From: an uncultured Nitrosomonadales bacterium
GTDB lineage: Bacteria; Pseudomonadota; Gammaproteobacteria; Burkholderiales; Methylophilaceae
Assembly (NCBI GenBank): GCA_946481065.1
Contig: CAMLMA010000054.1
Coordinates: 1 to 11,632 of the forward strand
Reading direction: 5' to 3'
Length of the DNA stretch: 11,632 nucleotides
In this document: positions 1-5,307 of the stretch, one piece after another
How the letters are laid out: each line of letters starts with the position of its first letter
Position numbering within the stretch: position 1 is the first letter of the stretch
Program-made: the position numbers and the translations under genes
Notes under the pieces: generated by a model
The model's input: the letters and a program-made list of their open reading frames with translations, nothing else
Databases searched by the model: none
What the model was told of the DNA's origin: nothing

Positions 1-1475
1 TGACCAAGAAAGCGCTGGCACTGGGCCTGCGCCCGATCGTGGTGATCAACAAGGTGGATCGTCCAGGTGCGCGCACCGACTGGGTGATCAACCAGACATT
101 CGACCTGTTCGCCAACCTCGGCGCCACCGACGAACAACTGGATTTCCCCGTCGTCTATGCATCCGCACTGAACGGCTTCGCTACGCTGGACATGAAGAAA
201 CCGTCCGAGACCATGCGTCCCCTGTTCGAAACCATTTTGAGCCATGTCCATCCGCCCCAAGGTGACAGCAACGCGCCGCTGCAATTGCAGATCTCCGCGC
301 TGGATTACTCCACCTATACCGGTCGTCTGGGTGTGGGCCGTGTCCGTAACGGTCGTATCAAGCCCGGTCAGAGCGTCGTGGTGATGCTGGGTGATGAGCA
401 GCGCGGCCAGGGCCGTATCAATCAGGTGCTGGGTTTCCGTGGGCTTGAACGCGTGCCGGTCGAAGAAGCCGAAGCCGGCGATATCGTCATCATCTCCGGT
501 ATCGAGGAGATCGGTATCGGCGTCACCATCGCTGACCGCGACAACCCGGTGGGCCTGGAAGTCCTGGCCGTCGACGAGCCGACCCTGACCATGGACTTCA
601 TGGTCAACACCTCGCCGCTGGCAGGCACCGAAGGCAAGTTCGTCACCAGCCGCCAGATCCGTGACCGCCTGACCAAGGAACTGCTGGTCAACGTCGCGTT
701 GCGTGTCGAGGATACAGCCGATGCCGACGTTTTCCGCGTCTCCGGCCGTGGCGAGCTGCACCTCACCATCTTGCTGGAAAACATGCGTCGCGAAGGTTTC
801 GAGATCGCCGTCGGTAAGCCGCGTGTCGTCTATCGTGAGATCGACGGCGTCAGGTGCGAGCCTTACGAGATTTTGACCGTCGACCTGGAAGACGATTGCC
901 AGGGCGCCGTCATGGAAGAACTGGGCCGCCGCCGTGGCGAGCTGCAAAACATGGAGTCCGACGGTAACGGCCGTACGCGTCTCGAATACCGTATCCCGGC
1001 CCGTGGCCTGATCGGTTTCCAGAGTGAATTCCTCACCATGACCCGCGGCACTGGCCTCATGGCCCACATCTTTGATGAATACGCTGCAGTGAAGCCCGAC
1101 ATGCCGGGCCGCCGCAACGGCGTACTGATCTCTGCCGAACAAGGCGAGGCGGTGGCTTACGCGCTCTGGAAGCTGCAGGATCGCGGCCGCATGTTCTCGG
1201 TTCCCGGCGATCGCCTGTATGAAGGCATGATCATCGGCATCCACAGCCGCGACAACGATCTCGTGGTCAATCCGATCAAGGGCAAGCAGCTGACCAACGT
1301 CCGCGCTTCCGGTACCGATGAAGCGGTAAGGCTGGTGCCGGCCGTACAGCTCACGCTGGAATCCGCCGTCGAATTCATCGACGACGACGAACTGGTCGAG
1401 ATCACGCCTAAGTCGATCCGTATCCGCAAGCGTCACCTGCTGGAGCATGAGCGCAAGCGTGCTGCCAAGGAATAA
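1..1475 (+). CDS. typA: Ribosome-associated GTPase TypA/BipA, 5'-truncated by window edge
   Basis: TypA/BipA is a translational GTPase of the EF-G/LepA superfamily. It binds the 70S ribosome and supports ribosome assembly, low-temperature growth and stress adaptation. The reading frame is open from the first base (first whole codon at 3), and 490 codons are visible. The family is usually about 605-615 residues, so roughly 120 N-terminal residues, including the P-loop and switch regions, lie outside the window. Visible landmarks are the G4 motif NKVD (about 48-59), the G5-like SALNG (about 161-175), the beta-barrel domain II, the EF-G-like domain motif GRGELHLTILLE, RIPARGLIGFQSEFLT, and the BipA-specific C-terminal domain with GIHSRDNDLVVNP and KQLTNVRASGTDEA. 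The C terminus, RKRHLLEHERKRAAKE, is intact. The gene ends with TAA and is followed 10 nt later by an intrinsic terminator, so it closes its transcription unit. Identity is very secure. Confidence 0.97.
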   Translation, partial: TKKALALGLRPIVVINKVDRPGARTDWVINQTFDLFANLGATDEQLDFPVVYASALNGFATLDMKKPSETMRPLFETILSHVHPPQGDSNAPLQLQISALDYSTYTGRLGVGRVRNGRIKPGQSVVVMLGDEQRGQGRINQVLGFRGLERVPVEEAEAGDIVIISGIEEIGIGVTIADRDNPVGLEVLAVDEPTLTMDFMVNTSPLAGTEGKFVTSRQIRDRLTKELLVNVALRVEDTADADVFRVSGRGELHLTILLENMRREGFEIAVGKPRVVYREIDGVRCEPYEILTVDLEDDCQGAVMEELGRRRGELQNMESDGNGRTRLEYRIPARGLIGFQSEFLTMTRGTGLMAHIFDEYAAVKPDMPGRRNGVLISAEQGEAVAYALWKLQDRGRMFSVPGDRLYEGMIIGIHSRDNDLVVNPIKGKQLTNVRASGTDEAVRLVPAVQLTLESAVEFIDDDELVEITPKSIRIRKRHLLEHERKRAAKE

Positions 1476-1485
1476 GCATCATGAG

Positions 1486-1509
1486 AAACCCGGCACTGCC
1501 GGGTTTTTT
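1486..1509 (+). terminator. Rho-independent terminator of typA
   Basis: A perfect 9-bp GC-rich stem, AAACCCGGC at 1486-1494 paired with GCCGGGTTT at 1498-1506, closes on a 3-nt loop. A run of six T follows at 1504-1509. It lies 10 nt after the typA stop. The left arm begins with only three A, so termination in the reverse direction would be weak. Confidence 0.93.
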
Positions 1510-1597
1510 ATTGCCTGGAGTTTCATGCTGCGCGTAACGAGATTGCAATGCGCACCGATTAGACTGCGTGCTCGCATGATCGATCAGGAACCCTCGC

Positions 1598-1828
1598 ATG
1601 GAACACGCACTGGATACCTCGGCTTTTTCCGAATTGTCATCCTTCACGGCTGCCGCCCGTAAAGAAGGGTTTTCCTTCAAGCCTTCCTCTATCGTCAAGG
1701 ATAAGCAATACAGTCAGGAGATGTTGCAAACGCTGGCTGGCAAGGCGTCGCCTGATCTAGCAGAGACGGCCCTGCATCTTGTGCGCAAGTACCATGTGCT
1801 GGATATCGAGCATGCCATCGCCGGCTGA
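1598..1828 (+). CDS. Hypothetical 76-residue protein
   Basis: I do not recognise this ORF. It starts with ATG preceded by AGGA (1587-1590) at a workable spacing and ends with TGA. The product is small, apparently soluble and helical in character, with mixed charge: the middle reads SIVKDKQYSQEMLQTLAGKA and the end is LVRKYHVLDIEHAIAG. There is no signal peptide, membrane segment or metal motif. It stands alone, 88 nt after the typA terminator and 224 nt before the next gene. Two minus-strand ORFs overlap parts of it but have shadow-like composition, rich in Arg, Ser and Cys. A second frame stays open beyond its stop to 1938 and encodes a plausible beta-rich tail, so the gene may be frameshifted or end-truncated. 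The amino-acid composition supports a real or recently real gene, but nothing confirms it. Confidence 0.45.
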   Translation: MEHALDTSAFSELSSFTAAARKEGFSFKPSSIVKDKQYSQEMLQTLAGKASPDLAETALHLVRKYHVLDIEHAIAG

Positions 1829-1887
1829 GGCGGGCGGAGCCAGTACCATGGGTGGAAGTGACCGGTCTGGCGATCGGCTTCACGGCC

Positions 1888-1913
1888 AGAACGTCGCTCC
1901 GCGGAGACGTTCT
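1888..1913. repeat. Inverted repeat with 8-bp perfect arms and a palindromic core
   Basis: AGAACGTC at 1888-1895 is the exact reverse complement of GACGTTCT at 1906-1913. The 10-nt centre contains the 8-nt palindrome TCCGCGGA at 1898-1905. As RNA this could form a long stem with a two-base bulge. No T-run follows, so it does not look like a standard intrinsic terminator. It could be an operator for the downstream gene, a weak bidirectional terminator, or chance within a decayed coding tail. Confidence 0.5.
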
Positions 1914-1922
1914 CACCCTGTA

Positions 1923-1952
1923 TTGGATTCAACAAAAATAAAAATATATAAA
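1923..1952 (+). promoter_or_regulatory. Possible sigma70 promoter in A/T-rich island
   Basis: TTGGAT at 1923-1928 is followed at 16-18 bp spacing by TATATA (1945-1950) or TATAAA (1947-1952). The -10 resembles consensus but the -35 matches only its TTG. The transcript would carry a leader of about 90-95 nt before the PXPV gene at 2053. The A/T richness makes chance matches easy, so this is tentative. Confidence 0.3.
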
Positions 1953-2037
1953 AAACAAACACTTGATAGGTTGGCCCGCTTTTTGCCATCTCCCTGTATG
2001 CACGGAAGCAGTACGCATGTTTCCCATATTAGTCATC

Positions 2038-2042
2038 AGGAG
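2038..2042 (+). promoter_or_regulatory. Shine-Dalgarno AGGAG fixing the start at 2053
   Basis: AGGAG lies 10 nt upstream of ATG 2053. The reading frame is also open further upstream to a TTG at 1963, but only the 2053 start has a ribosome-binding site and begins directly with a signal peptide. It is therefore the start to use. Confidence 0.7.
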
Positions 2043-2052
2043 CATACGCAAA

Positions 2053-2352
2053 ATGAAAAAGACCTATCTCATCATCCTTTTGGCGATCTGCACGATGATC
2101 GCCAATGTGTCCAAGGCTGACGCCCATGAATCCATCGGCTTCAGCCTCAATGTCGGCGCACCGGTCTACCTCGCGCCAGCCCCGGTCTACGTAGAGCCAC
2201 CGCCGGTCTATTATGGGCCGCCGCCAGCCGTCTATTATCGTCCGGCACCGGTCTATTACGGCCCCCGCGTGCGATTCGATTACTACGACCGCCCCGGCCG
2301 TCACTGGGATCACGGGCCTCGTCACCACTGGCATGGTCGTGGCCACGATTAA
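2053..2352 (+). CDS. Small secreted Pro/Tyr-rich protein, PXPV-repeat type
   Basis: This is a 99-residue exported protein. Residues 1-24 form a classical Sec signal peptide: MKK, a hydrophobic core ([13 protein letters not shown]) and a cleavage site after ADA (residues 22-24). The mature part opens with a short beta-like segment ([10 protein letters not shown]). It then runs through imperfect repeats of the type P-V-Y-x-x-P at residues 37-71, such as [21 protein letters not shown] and PAPVYYGP. It ends in a tail rich in Tyr, Arg and His with [16 protein letters not shown]. Proteins with such P-x-P-V repeats are widespread in proteobacteria as short uncharacterised periplasmic or surface proteins, so family membership is likely but the function is unknown. 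The histidine-rich tail could bind metal ions; that is inference. The gene stands alone, with an A/T-rich island upstream and a hairpin directly after the stop. Confidence 0.8.
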   Translation: MKKTYLIILLAICTMIANVSKADAHESIGFSLNVGAPVYLAPAPVYVEPPPVYYGPPPAVYYRPAPVYYGPRVRFDYYDRPGRHWDHGPRHHWHGRGHD

Positions 2353-2355
2353 TGT

Positions 2356-2379
2356 GGCTGTCGGCCGTCAACGACAGCC
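2356..2379 (+). terminator. Hairpin after the PXPV gene, possible terminator without T-run
   Basis: GGCTGTCG at 2356-2363 pairs perfectly with CGACAGCC at 2372-2379 across an 8-nt loop, starting 3 nt after the stop codon. The following bases are GACCAGCC with no T-tract, so it is not a canonical intrinsic terminator. It may act as a 3' stabilising structure or assist Rho-dependent ending. Confidence 0.35.
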
Positions 2380-2473
2380 GACCAGCCGCCGCCGTGGCTG
2401 ACGTGGCGCGGGTTGCAACGGTATCCAGGGTAGCGCGAGGATCAGGCTGTCGGTGATCGGCAACATTGGATGC

Positions 2474-2641
2474 CAGCTGCCGCGCGATATCCTTGACGCC
2501 GCACTCTGCGGGTAGCATGGCGTCGCCTTCCCAATCCCGGTCGGGCATATGAGCGTAGGTCGCCGCCGGCGTAGCGTGGGTGATGCGTGCGGTGGAGACG
2601 ATGCCGGTCGCCTTGCCTGCCATGGCGGCAGGGTGTGCATA
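2474..2641 (-). pseudogene. Relic of an alkaline phosphatase (PhoA-superfamily) gene
   Basis: Reading leftwards, the minus strand from 2641 to 2474 encodes a clear internal piece of an alkaline phosphatase. It contains [19 protein letters not shown], then [18 protein letters not shown], then [11 protein letters not shown]. Family members carry the same block (KxxGxVSTAR, THATPAxxYAH, DWExD, GCxDIAxQL) about 150 residues into a protein of 450-500 residues. The His-Ala-Thr in THATP corresponds to the Asp153/Thr155 metal-site region of E. coli PhoA, and the Arg in PDRDW to the phosphate-binding Arg166. An in-frame TAA lies 18 nt upstream of the ATG at 2623, and the catalytic-serine segment that should precede the block is absent. 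After DIARQLASN the frame stays open but loses similarity: the expected GGG-containing strand does not appear. Only about 55 of some 500 residues remain, so this is a decayed remnant, not a working gene. Confidence 0.85.
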
Positions 2642-2725
2642 TTAAATGATCGATGTTGCCATCCACGTTTTACAAGCAGATGACATCTTGCGCCAGCCAT
2701 GAACGGCATACGGCGATAACTCCAC

Positions 2726-2731
2726 TATAAT
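2726..2731 (+). promoter_or_regulatory. Consensus -10 box (TATAAT) upstream of the HPP gene
   Basis: TATAAT at 2726-2731 is a perfect sigma70 -10 hexamer, 47 nt before the HPP start. The positions where a -35 would be expected (about 2702-2709, bases AACGGCAT) do not resemble TTGACA, so the promoter would be weak or activator-dependent. Transcription would start near 2738. Confidence 0.55.
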
Positions 2732-2778
2732 GTGCGACCGCGCCGTGCAGGCGTAGCCGATGGTCACACTTCTACTTT

Positions 2779-3474
2779 ATGCTGCAAACGTTTTTTGCCC
2801 GCTATCGGGCGAGTCATCCGCGCTTTTCAGAAAAGCTGGTTTCCTCTGTTGGGGCTTTCATCGCGATCGCCGCCCTGACGCTGGAGATCACCCACGTCTC
2901 CAGCGAGTTCAACGTGTTGATTCCGGTGCTGGCCTCGATGGGAGCGAGTACGTTCCTCTTGTTCGCCGTGCCGCATAGCCCGATGGCACAGCCATGGCCG
3001 ATGCTAGGCGGCCATATCGTCTCCGCGTTCGTCGGTGTGGCCTGTGCCAGCCTGATCCCACACCCAGTGATCGCGACGGCATCGGCCGTGGCCTTGGCCA
3101 TCTTCGCCATGCACATGCTGCATTGCATGCATCCACCCAGTGCCGCTACTGCCATGATCGCTGTGCTGGCAGGCCCGGAGGTGCACGCCATGGGATATGC
3201 CTTCTGTTATGAAGTGGTCGCCTTCAACGCGGTCACTTTGTTGTTGCTGGCCTTATTCATCAACAACATCCTGCCGGGGCGCCGGTATCCCATGTTCGAT
3301 TCGCATCATCCGCACCATGAGGCTTTCACCGCCGAGCCAGTGCAGCCCCAGCTGACTGAAGACGATTTCGAGTGGGCGCTGGGCCGCATGGATGGCTTCA
3401 TCGACGTCAGTAAGGAAGATCTGCTGGATATCTATGAATTCGCCCTGGAGCGGGCCAGCCAGCGCAAGCAATGA
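2779..3474 (+). CDS. HPP-family integral membrane protein, short form without CBS domains
   Basis: This is a 231-residue inner-membrane protein of the HPP family, named after the motif seen here as CMHPPSAATA (residues 116-125). Hydrophobic segments lie at about 20-38, 46-64, 78-95, 97-115 and 138-163. The family's general role is poorly defined; cyanobacterial members have been linked to nitrite transport. Many bacterial homologues continue into a pair of cytoplasmic CBS domains. Here the chain stops after a linker (TEDDFEWALGRMDGFIDVSK, then EDLLDIYEFALERA), which is where the CBS region would normally begin. A His-rich stretch, DSHHPHHEAF (174-183), follows the last membrane segment. ATG 2779 is the first start in frame. 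It has no clear Shine-Dalgarno sequence but matches the normal N terminus of the family. The gene probably uses the TATAAT at 2726 and converges with the CHASE2 gene 6 nt downstream. Confidence 0.88.
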   Translation: MLQTFFARYRASHPRFSEKLVSSVGAFIAIAALTLEITHVSSEFNVLIPVLASMGASTFLLFAVPHSPMAQPWPMLGGHIVSAFVGVACASLIPHPVIATASAVALAIFAMHMLHCMHPPSAATAMIAVLAGPEVHAMGYAFCYEVVAFNAVTLLLLALFINNILPGRRYPMFDSHHPHHEAFTAEPVQPQLTEDDFEWALGRMDGFIDVSKEDLLDIYEFALERASQRKQ

Positions 3475-3480
3475 CAGGGT

Positions 3481-5259
3481 TCAGGCGCCGGGGGTGCTGT
3501 CGCTCGTCACGGCTTCGGTATGCTCCATCTGGATCAGCGCCTGGGCGAATAAACCGCGCCACTGACTGGGTATGGGGCGGCCGGTCGTGAAAGCGCCTTC
3601 GTGTTGCACGTGGCGTACGGGCGTCTCAAGCGGTAAACCGATCGCCAGCAGGATAGCGGGGAGCTTTTTCGCTAGCTGGTTCGCATCCTCTCTTGCCTGC
3701 GCCGCGTAACCAGCTTTGGTCTCGGCATACGACCAGCTGACCACCGCCATCTCCGCAAATAAACCAAAGACACCGGCTTGCGTCCCCCGCATGACGTCTA
3801 CGGTATTGGGCGTCGTGCTCTGGAGTTCGAGCTGGCGCTTGAACCTCCTGCGCAGCTTGTCGCTCCAGGGTGTCGAACTCTCCACGCGAATCGGCATGAG
3901 CAACACCCGTGTGCCTGCGGCGTCCGCCTTGACCCCGAAAGCGAGCCAGCGGTGCAGCACCCGGTCTGCCGCTGCGGCATAGGCCCTGGCCAGGAAGAAG
4001 CACAGTGACGCCCAGGCGATCGGTGCACCAAAGTCGAGATAGGTGTTGCTGAGGTTGATGACAAGATAGGACAACGCCAGCAGCCCGACCATGCTGGCGC
4101 CGAACACCAGGCCGAGACGGTATCGATCGAGGTGCAGATAGAACGCCAGCGCCGTTAGCCAGATCATCGCCAGGCTAAGTATCGACATGGGCAGACTGCC
4201 ATGCCAGGACTTGAGATGGTCGCCATGTTTGACGTTGTCGATCGCGGTGGCAAGTATCTCGACGCCAGGAAACGCCTTGGCCATGGGCGTCGCCTTGAGA
4301 TCGAACAGGCTGGGCGCGGTGGAGCCGATGAGCACGATCTTGTCTGTGAATTCGTCCTGTGGCCTTTTCTTGTGCTGGGCGTTCATGTCGGCCATGACGT
4401 CACTGAAGCTCACATAACGGTAGCTGAAGGGTTTGCCGCGCCAGTTCAGCAATACATTCTGCGATTCCGGTAGTGGGTAACCAAGCGACCGCGCCAGCGT
4501 CATCGGCAACGAGGGCAGGCGCCAGCCGTGAACGTCGTTATATAAACGATATTCGCGCACGATGCCGTCGTGGCCCGGATAGATATTGTGTGTGCCGAGC
4601 CGGCCCGAAGCCACTGCGGCATCGAAATGCGGCAGCACGACGGCGATACCAGCGTCCTTATCGCCTTTGCCGGGCGTGATCTCCCGCAGGCCGGCGATCA
4701 TGTCGGGCTTCACCTCGCTCAGCTTGTCCTGTTCGGCAGGCAAGCGCAGGAAGGGAAAGTAGGTATTGCTGGTGTCGCCGATGGTCTCGTTGAAATAGGC
4801 GTCACTGTCGGGATTGTCGATATCCGCCTCGCTGAACAGGATATCGAATACAACGGCTTTTGGCCGTTGTGCCTCGATGTTCTCCAGGAATTCGCCGAAC
4901 ACCTGGCGCGGCCAGGGCCATTGGCCATATTCGCCGGCCATGGCGCTGAGGCTCGCTTCGTTGACATCGACGATGATGATATCGGTATCGGCCGGAGGCA
5001 CCAGGATGCGACTGTGCAGCATGGCATCGAAGGTGCGCTGGCTGATGCGCTCGCCGATCCCGAATACGCCGGCATCGAGCAGCAGCAATAGCGTGAGCAC
5101 AGCGGCAAGATACAGATAGAAGTGATGGCGCAGGCGTCGGGTCAGGTTCGCCAGCCACTGGCCGATCGCTTGTTTGAGATTGGTCACGGCAGCGCTTGCC
5201 CCAGTGAAAAGATGCCCGAGTTTGGCATAAACCCCGACAGATTTGAAGTTTACGCGCAC
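3481..5259 (-). CDS. CHASE2-domain membrane protein with unassigned C-terminal domain
   Basis: This 592-residue sensor-like membrane protein has a cytoplasmic N terminus, TM1 (about 49-67) and a periplasmic CHASE2 domain (about 72-345). Three closely spaced helices follow (about 356-377, 383-404, 412-432), then a cytoplasmic tail (433-592). CHASE2 hallmarks are IIIVDVNEASL (94-104), WPWPRQVFGEFLENI (114-128), AVVFDILFSEAD (135-146), IVLIGSTAPSLFDLKATPM (308-326) and FPGVEILATAIDNV (330-343). CHASE2 proteins usually end in an adenylate cyclase, histidine kinase, GGDEF or Ser/Thr kinase domain. The 160-residue tail here shows no H-box, GGDEF, cyclase or kinase motif, and I cannot assign it. The chosen start is GTG 5259, with a poor ribosome-binding site; GTG at 5187 (residue 25) is an alternative that keeps TM1. 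It is divergent from rmuC, with 48 nt between the starts. The ligand is unknown. Confidence 0.85.
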   Translation of the reverse strand: MRVNFKSVGVYAKLGHLFTGASAAVTNLKQAIGQWLANLTRRLRHHFYLYLAAVLTLLLLLDAGVFGIGERISQRTFDAMLHSRILVPPADTDIIIVDVNEASLSAMAGEYGQWPWPRQVFGEFLENIEAQRPKAVVFDILFSEADIDNPDSDAYFNETIGDTSNTYFPFLRLPAEQDKLSEVKPDMIAGLREITPGKGDKDAGIAVVLPHFDAAVASGRLGTHNIYPGHDGIVREYRLYNDVHGWRLPSLPMTLARSLGYPLPESQNVLLNWRGKPFSYRYVSFSDVMADMNAQHKKRPQDEFTDKIVLIGSTAPSLFDLKATPMAKAFPGVEILATAIDNVKHGDHLKSWHGSLPMSILSLAMIWLTALAFYLHLDRYRLGLVFGASMVGLLALSYLVINLSNTYLDFGAPIAWASLCFFLARAYAAAADRVLHRWLAFGVKADAAGTRVLLMPIRVESSTPWSDKLRRRFKRQLELQSTTPNTVDVMRGTQAGVFGLFAEMAVVSWSYAETKAGYAAQAREDANQLAKKLPAILLAIGLPLETPVRHVQHEGAFTTGRPIPSQWRGLFAQALIQMEHTEAVTSDSTPGA

Positions 5260-5294
5260 GGGCCCGCTCGGGGTGGATGCGCCGTGTCATGGAG

Positions 5295-5300
5295 TATAAT
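5295..5300 (+). promoter_or_regulatory. Consensus -10 box (TATAAT) 7 nt before the rmuC start codon
   Basis: TATAAT at 5295-5300 is followed by TCCGCCG and then the rmuC ATG at 5308. With normal spacing the transcript would begin at or within a base or two of the A of the start codon, giving a leaderless mRNA. No good -35 is visible at 5271-5278. The box falls in the 48-nt gap between the divergent CHASE2 and rmuC starts. Confidence 0.5.
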
Positions 5301-5307
5301 TCCGCCG

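Larger units (their letters stand above)
1829..2052. other. Intergenic stretch upstream of the PXPV protein gene
   Basis: This 224-nt stretch has two parts. The first, up to about 1928, is GC-rich. In the frame whose codons start at 1831, 1834 and so on, it reads as protein-like sequence (PWVEVTGLAIGFTART, then SLRGDVLTLYWIQQK) ending at TAA 1939-1941. It also contains an inverted repeat at 1888-1913. The second part, 1929-1962, is an A/T-rich island, almost all A with some T, that contrasts with the GC-rich surroundings and could be a promoter or UP-like element for the gene at 2053. A Shine-Dalgarno-like AGGAG sits at 2038-2042. Confidence 0.6.
2353..2778. other. 426-nt region without an intact gene
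   Basis: The stretch holds a hairpin just after the PXPV gene (2356-2379), a minus-strand relic of an alkaline phosphatase gene (core 2474-2641), and a perfect TATAAT (2726-2731) that probably drives the HPP gene. I see no intact coding region: the remaining frames are short, or rich in Arg, Pro and His as expected of antisense reading. Confidence 0.7.

Noticed and set aside
1714..1989. 91-codon minus-strand ORF with a hydrophobic start (VFVFYIFLFLLNP)
   Set aside because: The hydrophobic run is the translation of the A/T-rich island, and the remainder is Arg/Ser/Cys-rich shadow without a ribosome-binding site of note.
2147..2623. 158-codon minus-strand ORF as one intact gene
   Set aside because: Only its first 50 codons or so resemble alkaline phosphatase. 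The rest is antisense to the PXPV gene and reads as shadow sequence rich in Asp, Arg and His, so I call only the relic.
2368..2709. 113-codon minus-strand ORF covering the relic in another frame
   Set aside because: Its composition is Arg/Pro/Ser-rich and antisense-like, while the overlapping frame carries the recognisable alkaline phosphatase motifs.
5122..5307. 62-codon N-terminal extension of RmuC
   Set aside because: It lies antisense to the CHASE2 gene, has no ribosome-binding site and would bury the N-terminal membrane anchor.
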